A stretch of 64,000 nt of DNA from the NCBI GenBank assembly GCA_947073645.1, contig CAMTMK010000010.1, positions 1 to 64,000 of the forward strand, read 5' to 3'. The translations under genes were made by a program, and so were the position numbers. This DNA is from an uncultured bacterium. Lineage in GTDB: Bacteria > Cyanobacteriota > Vampirovibrionia > Gastranaerophilales > Gastranaerophilaceae. Positions 9,249-19,431 of this stretch are shown here, piece by piece. Numbering within the stretch: the stretch's first letter is position 1; each line of letters begins with the position of its first letter. The notes beneath the pieces are model-generated. The model had not been told where the DNA came from, made no database searches, and saw nothing but the letters and a program-made list of their open reading frames with translations.

Positions 9249-9943
9249 ATGAAAAGTTTGAACATTAATCGCCTTGGGGGGGGGGCACTGAACCGCATTT
9301 AGCTTTCAATCTCGCAGAAATTTTAATTACCTTAGGCGTACTCGGTGTTGTCGCAGCATTAACGATGCCGATGTTGATTGCAAATTACCAGAAAAAGCAA
9401 ACTGTTGAGTCATTAAAACAGGCATATAGTCTTTTACAACACGCATACGAATTCGCTCAACAGGATTATGGAAGTATAGAATATTGGAATTATAAAAACA
9501 TGTCCAATGTTGCAATTAGAGATACGTTTTTTTTGCCGTATTTTAAATCTGCATCAGTACCTAAGTCTACTTATAAATATAATACTCCTAATTGGCCGAT
9601 TTGGTCTGATGGAATGAAAAATGGCTATATATTTCCCGTCGATGCTGTTAGTTCTTGTTTACAGACACCTCAAAATTATTTGTATTGTTTTAGAAATTTG
9701 TACAACGGTCATGTAATTATTAATATTGATATTAATGGAATACAAAAAGGACCAAATCGCGTGGCGAGAGATATATTTATGGTCGGATTTAATTCAGATT
9801 ATGGTAATCGAATAGAATTTGAAGGCATAGTAACATATCAACATTGCAACAAAACTAGCGGTAATGGCGGCGCTTGCGGGTTGAAAATTCAACGTGACGG
9901 CTGGCGGATTAAAGATGATTATCCTTGGAGATCGGGGAGGTAA
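9249..9943 (+). pseudogene. Type IV pilin-like/prepilin-like protein, frameshifted at a G10 tract (phase-OFF gene, pseudogene or sequencing error)
   Basis: ATG AAA AGT TTG AAC ATT AAT CGC CTT (G)10 ... runs to TAG at ~9300; a shift to 8 or 11 G joins it to GTEPHLAFNLAEILITLGVLGVVAALTMPM (prepilin N-terminus) and the 9365..9943 ORF. Confidence 0.8.
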
Positions 9944-10028
9944 ATTTAGGCGAATAATCTTTACAAAACGTCATAAGAATTTTTGCAGGTACATATGTTT
10001 ATTATATAATTAGGACTGAGGTATCACA

Positions 10029-11279
10029 TTGAAACATTCAAAACTTACAGCCCTGATATTTATAGCGTTGGTTTTAGGCGTTATAGTTGGACATTTTGCC
10101 CCCGATTTTGCGGTTAAAATGAAACCTTTTGCGGTCATTTTTCTGCGAATGGTAAAGATGATTATCGCTCCATTGTTGTTCGCGACTCTGGTTGTCGGCA
10201 TTGCAGGTCATGGAGATGCTAAAAGATTAGGGAAAATCGGGCTTAAAACAGTTATTTATTTTGAAATCGTTACGACTTTAGCTCTTGTAATCGGGCTTAC
10301 AATGGCAAATATTTTTAAACCGGGTGTAGGATTTGTTACTGGCACTACTCCGCATGCACTGCATATGCAAGAAGCTGGTCTGATGGCAGGTGCGCAGGCA
10401 CATACTTCAATCAGTGAAATGGTTACGAGTATTTTTCCGACAAGTATAGTTGATGCTATGGCACAGGGAAATTTATTGCAAATCGTAGTGTTTTCAATAT
10501 TTTTTGCGTTAGCAATTATTGCTGTAGGCAAAAAGGCACAGCCTGTTATTGATATTTTAAATTCGGTATCGCAGATTATGTTTAAATTTACCGAATACGT
10601 AATGTATTTTGCACCTTTAGGAATTTTTGGTGCAATCGCATCTACAATCGGTGCTAACGGCTTATCTGTGTTAAAAAGTTATTTCAAGATAATTGGAGCA
10701 TTATATATTGCCTTGGCTGTATTTGTATTTCTGGTTTTGATTATTGCATGCAAAATTGTAAAAATTTCATTTAGAAGCCTTTTAAGAGCTTTGCAAGAAC
10801 CAGCTTTACTTGCATTTACGACAGCTAGTTCAGAGGCAGCATTTCCAAAAGCTATGGATATTATGGAGCGTTTTGGAGTTCCGAAAAATATAGTAAGTTT
10901 TGTTATGCCGACGGGTTATACGTTCAATCTGGACGGAAGCACATTGTATCTTGCAATGGCAGTTATATTTTCATCACAGATTGTCGGGATAAATCTTGAC
11001 TTAAATCAGCAATTAATTATAATGTTGGCATTGATGCTTACAAGTAAAGGTGTTGCGGGAGTTCCGAGAGTGTCTTTGATTGTATTGGCAGGAACTTTGG
11101 CAAGCTTTAATATTCCAATCCTCGGGGTTGCAATACTTTTAGGTATTGACCAAATCCTTGATATGGGAAGGACAACGGTAAATTTAATCGGAAATTGCGT
11201 TGCAACAGTTGTAATTGCACGTTGGGAACGAGTTTTTGATTATGATAAAATGAAAGAATTTGTAAATAAAGAGGTATAG
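10029..11279 (+). CDS. Dicarboxylate/amino acid:cation symporter (DAACS family)
   Basis: 416 aa; TTG start; TASSEAAFPKAMD, GYTFNLDGSTLY, GVAGVPR motifs. Confidence 0.92.
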   Translation: MKHSKLTALIFIALVLGVIVGHFAPDFAVKMKPFAVIFLRMVKMIIAPLLFATLVVGIAGHGDAKRLGKIGLKTVIYFEIVTTLALVIGLTMANIFKPGVGFVTGTTPHALHMQEAGLMAGAQAHTSISEMVTSIFPTSIVDAMAQGNLLQIVVFSIFFALAIIAVGKKAQPVIDILNSVSQIMFKFTEYVMYFAPLGIFGAIASTIGANGLSVLKSYFKIIGALYIALAVFVFLVLIIACKIVKISFRSLLRALQEPALLAFTTASSEAAFPKAMDIMERFGVPKNIVSFVMPTGYTFNLDGSTLYLAMAVIFSSQIVGINLDLNQQLIIMLALMLTSKGVAGVPRVSLIVLAGTLASFNIPILGVAILLGIDQILDMGRTTVNLIGNCVATVVIARWERVFDYDKMKEFVNKEV

Positions 11280-11281
11280 AA

Positions 11282-14080
11282 ATGAGTACGAAAACTGAGT
11301 ATAAGGAAACTTTAAATTTACCGCAAACGACTCTTGCTATGAGGGCGAATGCTACTGTGAGAGAACTTGAAATCCAAAAATTCTGGGCAGAACATGATAT
11401 TTATAACAAAATTATCAATCAGCGCGATAAAGCTAATAAATTTATTCTTCACGACGGCCCTCCATATTTGAGTTCTGAAAAAATTCACGTTGGTACAGCT
11501 TTAAACAAAATTCTTAAAGATATTCTTTTGAAATATAAAGCTCAAGCAGGTTTTTATACTCCGTATGTTCCTGGTTATGATGGACACGGACTTCCGATTG
11601 AAAACGCTGTTGTAAAAAATATTAAAGGCGGAAGAAGTGCTTTAACACCTTACGAGTTAAGACAAAAATGCCGTGAATTTGCTCACAAAAACTTGAAAGG
11701 TCAAGAAAGCGAATTTAAACGTTTAGGCGTTCTTGGCAATTGGGAAAATCCTTATTTGACTATTAATCCTGAATTTGAAGCTGAACAGGTTAGAGTTTTC
11801 GGCGATATGTATAAAAAAGGATATGTTGAAAAAGGTTTGAAACCTGTTTACTGGTGCGCATCTTGCGAAACTGCATTGGCAGAAGCGGAAGTTGAATATG
11901 CTGACCACACTTCAACTTCTATTTATGTAAGATTTAAGTTTGACGCGGAAAGCACTGAAAAAATTAATAAAATTGTTGACCTTGGCGGAAAAGATGCTTA
12001 TGCAATCATCTGGACAACTACTCCTTGGACAATTCCGTCAAACATGGCAATCAGTATGCACCCGAAATTTGAATACACCTGGTTTGAAAAAGACGGCAAT
12101 GTTTATGTTGTAGCGCAGGAATTGTTAGGAAGTTTCTTGGCAGATGTAGAATGGTCAGAAGAAGATATAAAAGTTTTAGGCTCTTGCACAGGTTCAGATT
12201 TGGAACTTTTGAGCACAACTCATCCGCTTGTTGATAGAAAATCTCCGATAATCTTGGGTGAACACGTTACGTTAGAAGCTGGTACAGGTTCTGTTCACAC
12301 TGCCCCAGGTCACGGTCTTGAGGACTATGAAGTTGGATGCAGATATGGTATTGAAGTATTTTCACCGTTAGACAGCAAAGGTGTTTGGACAGAAGCTGTT
12401 AACGATAAAGATTTGGAAGGTGTTCCTTATTATAAAGGAAATTCAATTGTTATCGAAAAACTTCAAAACTGCGGTGCATTGTTGAAACAACAAGATATTA
12501 ACCACAGTTATCCGCACTGTTGGAGATGCAAAAATCCTGTTATCTACCGTGCAACACCGCAATGGTTTGTTAAAGTAGACAAATTCAGAGATACAACTCT
12601 TGATGCAATCAAAAACGTAAAATGGATTCCTGCAAGCGGTGAAGCAAGAATTTCCAACATGGTTGCAGGACGTACAGACTGGTGTATATCTCGTCAAAGA
12701 GCTTGGGGTGTGCCAATCCCTGTATTCTACTGCGACGATTGCGGAGAAGTCATCGTAACTGATGAAACTATCGAAAATGTTGCGCGTATTTTTGAAAAAG
12801 AAAGTTCAGATGCGTGGGTTAATCATACGGTAGAAGAATTGTTACCTCAAGGTTTTAAATGTCCTAAATGCGGTAAAACACACTTTAGAAAAGAAAACGA
12901 CATTATGGATGTTTGGTTTGATTCAGGTATTACTTGGCGTGCAGTTGTTAACAAACGCTCTGAAGAACTGGGTACAACTCCTGTTGAAATGTACTTGGAA
13001 GGTTCTGACCAACACAGAGGCTGGTTCCAGTCATCATTGTTAACATCAATCGCAACTCAGGGAATTGCACCTTACAAATCAGTTTTAACTCACGGTTTTG
13101 TATTTGGCGAAGATGGCAGAAAAATGTCAAAATCTTTGGGTAACTACATCAGACCTGACGAAATTATTAGCACTTATGGTGCTGATATCTTAAGACTTTG
13201 GGCAGCATCTGTTGATTACAGAAACGATACAAAAATCGGTAACAACATTATTAAACAGCTTGCAGAAATCTTTAAGAAAACAAGAAACACATCTCGTTTC
13301 TTGCTCGGAAACTTGTTTGATTTCGACCCGAGTACCGATTATGTTGAATACAAAGACTTGAAAGCAATTGATAAATTTGCATTACATAAATTAAATCAAC
13401 TTATCGCAAGCGTTACAGAAGCATTTGATAACTATGAATTTTACAAATACTTCCAACAATTGCAAAACTTTGCGGCTGTTGATTTAAGTTCATTCTATCT
13501 TGATATCGTAAAAGACAGATTGTATACTGCGGGCAAAAAATCACTTTCACGTCGCGCATGTCAAACTGTATTGTTTGAAATTTTACAGACATTAGTGAGA
13601 ATGCTTGTGCCTGTAATGCCTCACCAGGCAGAAGATATTTGGATGAGCGTTCCCGAATGCCAAAAAGGCGGACTTGAAAGCATCTTACTTTCTGATTGGG
13701 TAAAAGCAAATCCTGAATGGACAAATGCTCAACTTGAAGAAGATTTTGCAAAAATCTTGAAGGCTCGCGAAGTTGTTACACGCGCAATTGAACCTTTGAG
13801 AGCTGAAAAACAAGTTGGAAGTTCATTAGAAGTTGCGGTTTATGTAAACTCTGACGAGTCTGTTTTGAAAGCAAACGAGGATGAACTTTGCAATATATTT
13901 ATCACATCACAGGCATATGTAACAAGTGAAAAACCTGAAAATGTATTGAATGAATACACAGAGGACGGTTTCACCGTATGGGTTACAAAAGCAGAAGGCG
14001 AAAAATGTGAACGCTGTTGGAAATATAGAAAACTTAACTCCGACGGAATTTGTGATGAATGCAATGAAGCAGTAAAATAA
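11282..14080 (+). CDS. ileS: Isoleucyl-tRNA synthetase
   Basis: 932 aa; HIGH-like HVGT, KMSKS, C-terminal CERCWKYR Zn motif. Confidence 0.97.
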   Translation: MSTKTEYKETLNLPQTTLAMRANATVRELEIQKFWAEHDIYNKIINQRDKANKFILHDGPPYLSSEKIHVGTALNKILKDILLKYKAQAGFYTPYVPGYDGHGLPIENAVVKNIKGGRSALTPYELRQKCREFAHKNLKGQESEFKRLGVLGNWENPYLTINPEFEAEQVRVFGDMYKKGYVEKGLKPVYWCASCETALAEAEVEYADHTSTSIYVRFKFDAESTEKINKIVDLGGKDAYAIIWTTTPWTIPSNMAISMHPKFEYTWFEKDGNVYVVAQELLGSFLADVEWSEEDIKVLGSCTGSDLELLSTTHPLVDRKSPIILGEHVTLEAGTGSVHTAPGHGLEDYEVGCRYGIEVFSPLDSKGVWTEAVNDKDLEGVPYYKGNSIVIEKLQNCGALLKQQDINHSYPHCWRCKNPVIYRATPQWFVKVDKFRDTTLDAIKNVKWIPASGEARISNMVAGRTDWCISRQRAWGVPIPVFYCDDCGEVIVTDETIENVARIFEKESSDAWVNHTVEELLPQGFKCPKCGKTHFRKENDIMDVWFDSGITWRAVVNKRSEELGTTPVEMYLEGSDQHRGWFQSSLLTSIATQGIAPYKSVLTHGFVFGEDGRKMSKSLGNYIRPDEIISTYGADILRLWAASVDYRNDTKIGNNIIKQLAEIFKKTRNTSRFLLGNLFDFDPSTDYVEYKDLKAIDKFALHKLNQLIASVTEAFDNYEFYKYFQQLQNFAAVDLSSFYLDIVKDRLYTAGKKSLSRRACQTVLFEILQTLVRMLVPVMPHQAEDIWMSVPECQKGGLESILLSDWVKANPEWTNAQLEEDFAKILKAREVVTRAIEPLRAEKQVGSSLEVAVYVNSDESVLKANEDELCNIFITSQAYVTSEKPENVLNEYTEDGFTVWVTKAEGEKCERCWKYRKLNSDGICDECNEAVK

Positions 14081-14105
14081 AAAAGAGCCGAAAGGCTCTT
14101 TTTTT
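14081..14105 (+). terminator. Terminator of ileS
   Basis: AAAAGAGCC-GAAA-GGCTCTTTTTTT. Confidence 0.9.
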
Positions 14106-14139
14106 ATATTACAGAATGTTAACAATTGCTGTCATATTT

Positions 14140-14167
14140 TAAAGATTTTGCTAAAAAGTGCCGTAGA
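14140..14167 (+). promoter_or_regulatory. Sigma28-like promoter upstream of the 14254 gene
   Basis: TAAAGATT-N12-GCCGTAGA; same arrangement upstream of the paralogue at 50085. Confidence 0.45.
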
Positions 14168-14253
14168 CATGAACAAAGGAACTATTTGAAAGGAAAAAAC
14201 TTTCAACCAAGACCTAAAAGTTTAAACCAAAATCTACGGAAAGGGTTAAAAAA

Positions 14254-15765
14254 ATGGGAATGGCAGCATCACAAGCAAGATTACTAAGCATAACAGCCCG
14301 ATTAACAAATAATGAAAATACGGGTCAGGCTGTATCATATTCTAAACAAAGACTTGCAGATCAAACTCAGCAGATTACAAATGAGTATAATGAGTCACTT
14401 GATGCTACCAAATTGACCGTATTAATAGGTTTTAATGGTGCACAGGCTAACTATGAAGATATTTCATACGGGCTTATGACAGGTATGCGTATGGCTGAAA
14501 CAACAAAACAATACGTTGTTACAGATACAAAAGGCAAAGTTTTGGTTACAAATCAGATTGCTGAAGCTTATGAAAAAAGCCATGGCAACTATAATGTATT
14601 CTTGGAAGCTTTGGGGTATTCTCAAGCAGATATAAGTGTTCAAAAAACATATACAAATATTGCAGACAGATCAAAAGATCAAGAAAAAGCAGAACAACAA
14701 ATCCACGAAGCATGGGATAAATATTTTGCATCAGTTGGTATTAATAAGTTTATGCCTGAACATGATTTGGGTATCAGTTGGAATGAAACTTATTCCAAAG
14801 ATGCTGACGGTGATTATTTGATGTATAAAATTGTAGATGGTAAACAAACTGTTACAAAACTTCCAAAAGACAAAGATACTGACGGTGACGGTGTTAATGA
14901 CAGCTGGCATGAAGCTACTATTAAAAATAACGCTATTGGTATTGTTGGTGACGGTTATGCAGGCTTTAAACGTGCTAAAACAGATGATGATGGCAAAATT
15001 GTTTACAATAAAATTCCACAAACTGATGTTGACGGCGAACCTGTTTTGGATTCAGATGGTAATCAGGTTATGATTGATGATTTGAGTAGTCCTGTATATG
15101 AAAAAGATAAAAATGGTGATTTTATTTGGGATCCAATTAACTATGAAGGAACTACGGAAGAATCACGTAATCTGTACGATTATGCAATGGCTATTACAGA
15201 AGCTTATTTGAGAGTCGGTACAGGTGAAAATGGTGTTGCATTTAAAACTCAGTATGATATGGAAGCTGTTAAATCAGCTGCAAATCCTGACAACGCAAGT
15301 GCTATAAAATATTACCAAAATATCTTTAACAAAATACAATCAAGCGGATATTTCACATACACAAACACACCTGCAAAAGTTGATGAAAACCACCTCTACA
15401 CATCAGAAGGCACAGGCACTAAAGGCAATGTTAAAAAGAACCCGCTTCAAGATAATTACACATTTGAAGCAGCATTACGCGACGGCTCTTTAAGACTTGA
15501 ATACTATTCATCAACAGATAAAGCTTTCAAATCTACCACAATCTCTGAGGATAACTGTATTCAAGAGGTTGCAGATGAAAGAGCAATCGCAAGAGCCGAA
15601 TCTAAGTATACTCAAGACATGGCTGATTTGGAAAATAAAGATAAGAAATTAGACCTTGAGCTCAAAAAACTCGACACTGAACACAACGCACTTCAAACAG
15701 AATATGATGCGGTTAAAAATGTTGTAGATAAAAACGTTGAAAGTTCATTCAAAATATTCTCATAA
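14254..15765 (+). CDS. MGxAAxQARLLSIT-family protein (paralogue of 48424..50085); function unknown
   Basis: 503 aa; N-terminal MGMAASQARLLSITAR and C-terminal ESKYTQDMADLENKDKKLDLELKKLDTEHNALQTEYDAVKNVVDKNVESSFK shared with the second copy; DTDGDG/DVDGEPVLDSDGN repeats in the middle. Confidence 0.85.
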   Translation: MGMAASQARLLSITARLTNNENTGQAVSYSKQRLADQTQQITNEYNESLDATKLTVLIGFNGAQANYEDISYGLMTGMRMAETTKQYVVTDTKGKVLVTNQIAEAYEKSHGNYNVFLEALGYSQADISVQKTYTNIADRSKDQEKAEQQIHEAWDKYFASVGINKFMPEHDLGISWNETYSKDADGDYLMYKIVDGKQTVTKLPKDKDTDGDGVNDSWHEATIKNNAIGIVGDGYAGFKRAKTDDDGKIVYNKIPQTDVDGEPVLDSDGNQVMIDDLSSPVYEKDKNGDFIWDPINYEGTTEESRNLYDYAMAITEAYLRVGTGENGVAFKTQYDMEAVKSAANPDNASAIKYYQNIFNKIQSSGYFTYTNTPAKVDENHLYTSEGTGTKGNVKKNPLQDNYTFEAALRDGSLRLEYYSSTDKAFKSTTISEDNCIQEVADERAIARAESKYTQDMADLENKDKKLDLELKKLDTEHNALQTEYDAVKNVVDKNVESSFKIFS

Positions 15766-15774
15766 AGCCAATAC

Positions 15775-15803
15775 AAAAAGACCCTCATTCGAGGGTCTTT
15801 TTT
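15775..15803. terminator. Bidirectional terminator between converging genes
   Basis: AAAAAGACCCTC-ATTC-GAGGGTCTTTTTT. Confidence 0.9.
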
Positions 15804-15820
15804 ATTTATCTTGCTTGCGC

Positions 15821-17908
15821 TTATTTGCTAGCACCAGACTTTTCAATAATTTCTTTTTCTACGTTAGCAGGAACTTGTTCGTAATGGTCGAATTCCATTG
15901 AGAATGTTCCACGTCCTTGAGTGTTTGATCTCAAGTCTGTTGCATAACCGAACATATTAGCAAGAGGAACCATAGATCTTACAATTACGTTTCCTGTATT
16001 GCCTTGAGGTTCTTGACCTTCGATACGTCCACGTCTTCTTGAAATATCACCGATGATTGTACCTGTGAATTCATCAGGAATTTCGATTTCAACTTTCATC
16101 ATAGGTTCAAGAATACATGGCTGAGCTTTACGGCAGCCTTCTTTAATTGCCATAGAACCAGCGATTTTGAACGCCATTTCAGAAGAGTCAACTTCGTGGT
16201 ATGAACCATCATAAAGTTCAACTTTAACGTCAATCATTGGGAATCCTGCTAAGATACCGCCTTCAAGAGCTTCTTCCATACCTTTTCTTGCAGGTTCGAT
16301 GTATTCACGAGGAACTGCACCACCAACGATTTTGTTTTCGAATACAAATCCTGCATTTTCTTCAGCAGGTGAAATTCTAACTTTAACGTGACCGTATTGA
16401 CCTTTACCACCTGATTGACGGATGAATTTAGAGTCTTGGTCAGCGTTTCCGCGGATTGTTTCACGGTAAGCTACTTGTGGTTTACCGATGTTAGCTTCAA
16501 CTTTGAATTCTCTTAACATACGGTCAACGATGATATCAAGGTGAAGTTCGCCCATACCTGAGATGATTGTTTGTCCTGTTTCTGTGTCAGATTTAACACG
16601 GAATGACGGATCTTCTTCAGCAAGTTTTTGAAGTGCGATACCCATTTTATCCTGGTCAGCTTTTGTTTTTGGTTCAATAGCAACAGAGATAACCGGTTCA
16701 GGGAAGCTCATTCTTTCAAGGATGATAGGAGCTTTTTCGTCACACAATGTATCACCTGTTGTTGTGTCTTTCAAACCAACTGCTGCACAGATGTCACCTG
16801 CGTAAACTTCTTGTTCTTCTTGTCTTTGGTCAGCATACATACGAACCAAACGAGCAATACGTTCTTTTTTGCCGTTAGTAGCATTAAGAACATAAGAACC
16901 TGATGTGATTACGCCTGAGTAAACTCTTAAGAATGTTAAACGACCTACATAAGGGTCAGTCATAACTTTGAATGCAAGAGCTGAGAACGGTTCGTCATCT
17001 GAAGAGTGTCTTTCAGTTTTTGTTCCGTCTTCAAGTTCGCCTTCGATAGCTTTTACGTCAACAGGTGATGGCATGTAGTAAACAACATTGTTTAACAACA
17101 ATTGAACCCCTTTGTTTTTGAATGCTGTACCACAGCAAACAGGAACGATTTTGTTTTCGCAAACAGCTTTTCTCAAGCCTGCTCTTAGTTCTTCAACTGT
17201 GATAGATTCAGGATCTTCGAAGAATTTTTCCATTAGAGCGTCATCTTCAGAAGCGATAGCTTCAACAAGAGCTTCTCTGTATTCTCTAGCTTTGTCAGCT
17301 AATTCAGCAGGGATATCTTCTTCTCTGATATCTGTACCTAAGTCGTTTGTATAGATTTCAGCTTTCATTGTCATAAGGTCAATTAAGCCTGTGAATTTGT
17401 CTTCTGCACCGATAGGCAATTGGATAGGAACAGCGTTTCCGCCTAATCTTGTTTTGATTTGTTCTACAACTCTGTAGAAATCAGCACCTGTTCTGTCCAT
17501 TTTGTTTACGAATACCATACGAGGAACTTCGTATCTGTTAGCCTGTCTCCAAACTGTTTCTGATTGAGATTGAACACCGCCAACTGCACAGAATACAGCA
17601 ACAACACCGTCTAATACACGTAAAGAACGTTCAACTTCGATTGTAAAGTCAACGTGGCCCGGTGTGTCGATGATGTTGATTTGGTGACCTTGCCATTCAG
17701 CTGTTACAGCAGCTGATTGGATTGTAATACCTCTTTCACGTTCTTGTTCCATAAAGTCGGTAACTGCAGCGCCATCGTGAACTTCACCAAGCTTGTGAGT
17801 TTTACCGGTATAAAACAGGATACGTTCAGTAGTAGTGGTTTTACCTGCGTCGATGTGAGCGGCAATACCAATGTTTCTGATTTTTTCTAATGGAGTTTTT
17901 CTTGCCAT
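15821..17908 (-). CDS. fusA: Elongation factor G
   Basis: 695 aa; [33 protein letters not shown]. Confidence 0.98.
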   Translation of the reverse strand: MARKTPLEKIRNIGIAAHIDAGKTTTTERILFYTGKTHKLGEVHDGAAVTDFMEQERERGITIQSAAVTAEWQGHQINIIDTPGHVDFTIEVERSLRVLDGVVAVFCAVGGVQSQSETVWRQANRYEVPRMVFVNKMDRTGADFYRVVEQIKTRLGGNAVPIQLPIGAEDKFTGLIDLMTMKAEIYTNDLGTDIREEDIPAELADKAREYREALVEAIASEDDALMEKFFEDPESITVEELRAGLRKAVCENKIVPVCCGTAFKNKGVQLLLNNVVYYMPSPVDVKAIEGELEDGTKTERHSSDDEPFSALAFKVMTDPYVGRLTFLRVYSGVITSGSYVLNATNGKKERIARLVRMYADQRQEEQEVYAGDICAAVGLKDTTTGDTLCDEKAPIILERMSFPEPVISVAIEPKTKADQDKMGIALQKLAEEDPSFRVKSDTETGQTIISGMGELHLDIIVDRMLREFKVEANIGKPQVAYRETIRGNADQDSKFIRQSGGKGQYGHVKVRISPAEENAGFVFENKIVGGAVPREYIEPARKGMEEALEGGILAGFPMIDVKVELYDGSYHEVDSSEMAFKIAGSMAIKEGCRKAQPCILEPMMKVEIEIPDEFTGTIIGDISRRRGRIEGQEPQGNTGNVIVRSMVPLANMFGYATDLRSNTQGRGTFSMEFDHYEQVPANVEKEIIEKSGASK

Positions 17909-18041
17909 TTTGTTTTTTCCTTTTTTATATTGTGTACTTCGCTATTATATATTTTTAGCTTCAATTAAAATTATCACACAAACATGTATTTTTACAAATC
18001 GATTTGTTGAAAAATTTAAATATTTGCAATATAATCGGGAT

Positions 18042-18764
18042 ATGACTGCTTTAGAAAAAGATTTAATGACGGCTGAAATTGTTAAACAAACAAACTTACA
18101 GCACATTGCAATAATTATGGATGGCAATAGGAGATGGGCTAAAGAAAAAAATCTTCCTTCAGCTATGGGACATAAAAAAGGTGTTGATGCGTTGAGAGCA
18201 ACCTTGAGAGCCTGTAATGATTTTGGCATAAAATATTTAACTGTTTATGCGTTTTCCACCGAAAATTGGAACAGAAAAAAAGAAGAAGTTGATTTTTTAA
18301 TGGAACTTCTTGCTTTAACTCTTACGAATGAGCTTGCTGAAATGCATGCTGAAGGTGTTGTTATTAATTTTATCGGTGATATTTCAAAGTTAAGTCCGAA
18401 ATTGCAAAAAATTCTTGCTCATTCTGTTGAAACAACAAAAAATAATACAGGGGTTCATTTGCAGATTGCGTTTAATTACGGTTCGCGCGACGAGATTGTG
18501 AATGCGGTGAAAACTATTATTGATAAAGGGGTTACAGATATTACGGAAGAAATAATTTCGGAGCATCTTTATACAGGCGGAATTCCTGACCCTGATTTAT
18601 TAATCAGAACGGGCGGTGAATTGAGGGTTTCAAATTATCTTTTATGGCAGATTGCATATTCTGAAATTCTTGTTGTAAAAGAATTTTGGCCTGAATTTGG
18701 CAGAGAGTCTCTTGCCAATGCCGTTGAGGAATTTCAAAACCGCCAGAGAAGGTTTGGAAAATGA
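18042..18764 (+). CDS. uppS: Undecaprenyl diphosphate synthase
   Basis: IAIIMDGNRRWAKEKNLP, TVYAFSTENWNR, DPDLLIRTGGELRVSNYLLWQ; the ATG at 18042 is preferred over the track start at 17871. Confidence 0.95.
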   Translation: MTALEKDLMTAEIVKQTNLQHIAIIMDGNRRWAKEKNLPSAMGHKKGVDALRATLRACNDFGIKYLTVYAFSTENWNRKKEEVDFLMELLALTLTNELAEMHAEGVVINFIGDISKLSPKLQKILAHSVETTKNNTGVHLQIAFNYGSRDEIVNAVKTIIDKGVTDITEEIISEHLYTGGIPDPDLLIRTGGELRVSNYLLWQIAYSEILVVKEFWPEFGRESLANAVEEFQNRQRRFGK

Positions 18765-19324
18765 AAGTTGTTTTTGCTACAGGTAATGCGCATAAATTAC
18801 AGGAAATAAACGAGATTGCTGTGGGAACAGATATTGAGTTTGTTTTGCCTCCTGAGGGTTTTGACCCTGTTGAAGATGGGGAAACTTTTGAAGAAAATTC
18901 TTTGATTAAAGCCCGCGAAGCAGCACGTTTGAGTGGAATGATGTCTTTAGCCGATGATTCTGGCTTGTGTGTGGAAGCCTTGAATGGTGCTCCGGGGGTA
19001 TATTCTGCACGGTATGCAGAAACTGCACAAGGCAGGATTGAAAAATTGCTTGATGTACTTAAGGATACTGATAATCGAAAGGCAAAATTTGTTTGTGTGA
19101 TGACACTTGTTGATGCGGATGGAAAAGTATTGTTCCAAACCCGCGGGGAATGCCATGGGGAAATTGCAAGAGAGCAGTCGGGTGTGAATGGTTTTGGTTA
19201 TGATCCGATTTTTCTTATTGGAAGTACAACAATGGCAGAGATGTCGGAAGATGAAAAGAATGAAATTTCTCACAGGGGTAAGGCACTGAGAAATGTGTTG
19301 GAATTTTTGCAAAATTTAGCTTAA
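18761..19324 (+). CDS. rdgB: XTP/dITP pyrophosphatase (RdgB/HAM1)
   Basis: FATGNAHKLQEI, SLADDSGLCVEALNGAPGVYSARYA, GFGYDPIF, SHRGKAL. Confidence 0.95.
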   Translation: MKVVFATGNAHKLQEINEIAVGTDIEFVLPPEGFDPVEDGETFEENSLIKAREAARLSGMMSLADDSGLCVEALNGAPGVYSARYAETAQGRIEKLLDVLKDTDNRKAKFVCVMTLVDADGKVLFQTRGECHGEIAREQSGVNGFGYDPIFLIGSTTMAEMSEDEKNEISHRGKALRNVLEFLQNLA

Positions 19325-19431
19325 CAGTTGGTAAATTATTTCCAGTTTTCTTATTGACATATTATTTTTATTTATAATAAAATTGTTATGTTGCAAAAAC
19401 AACAAAATATAAATCAGATTAGGGAGAGTCA

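Noticed and set aside
9365-9943. Starting the pilin-like protein at the internal ATG 9365
   Set aside because: This would delete the conserved prepilin N-terminus that is encoded in the same frame from ~9284; the G10 frameshift is the better explanation.
14170-14232. c-di-GMP (GEMM) riboswitch in the leader of the 14254 gene
   Set aside because: Hairpins with GAAA are present but the conserved GEMM core sequence pattern is not.
17871-18041. N-terminal extension of the uppS ORF
   Set aside because: Overlaps fusA start region and is Cys/Phe-rich low-quality sequence; ATG at 18042 gives the normal UppS length.
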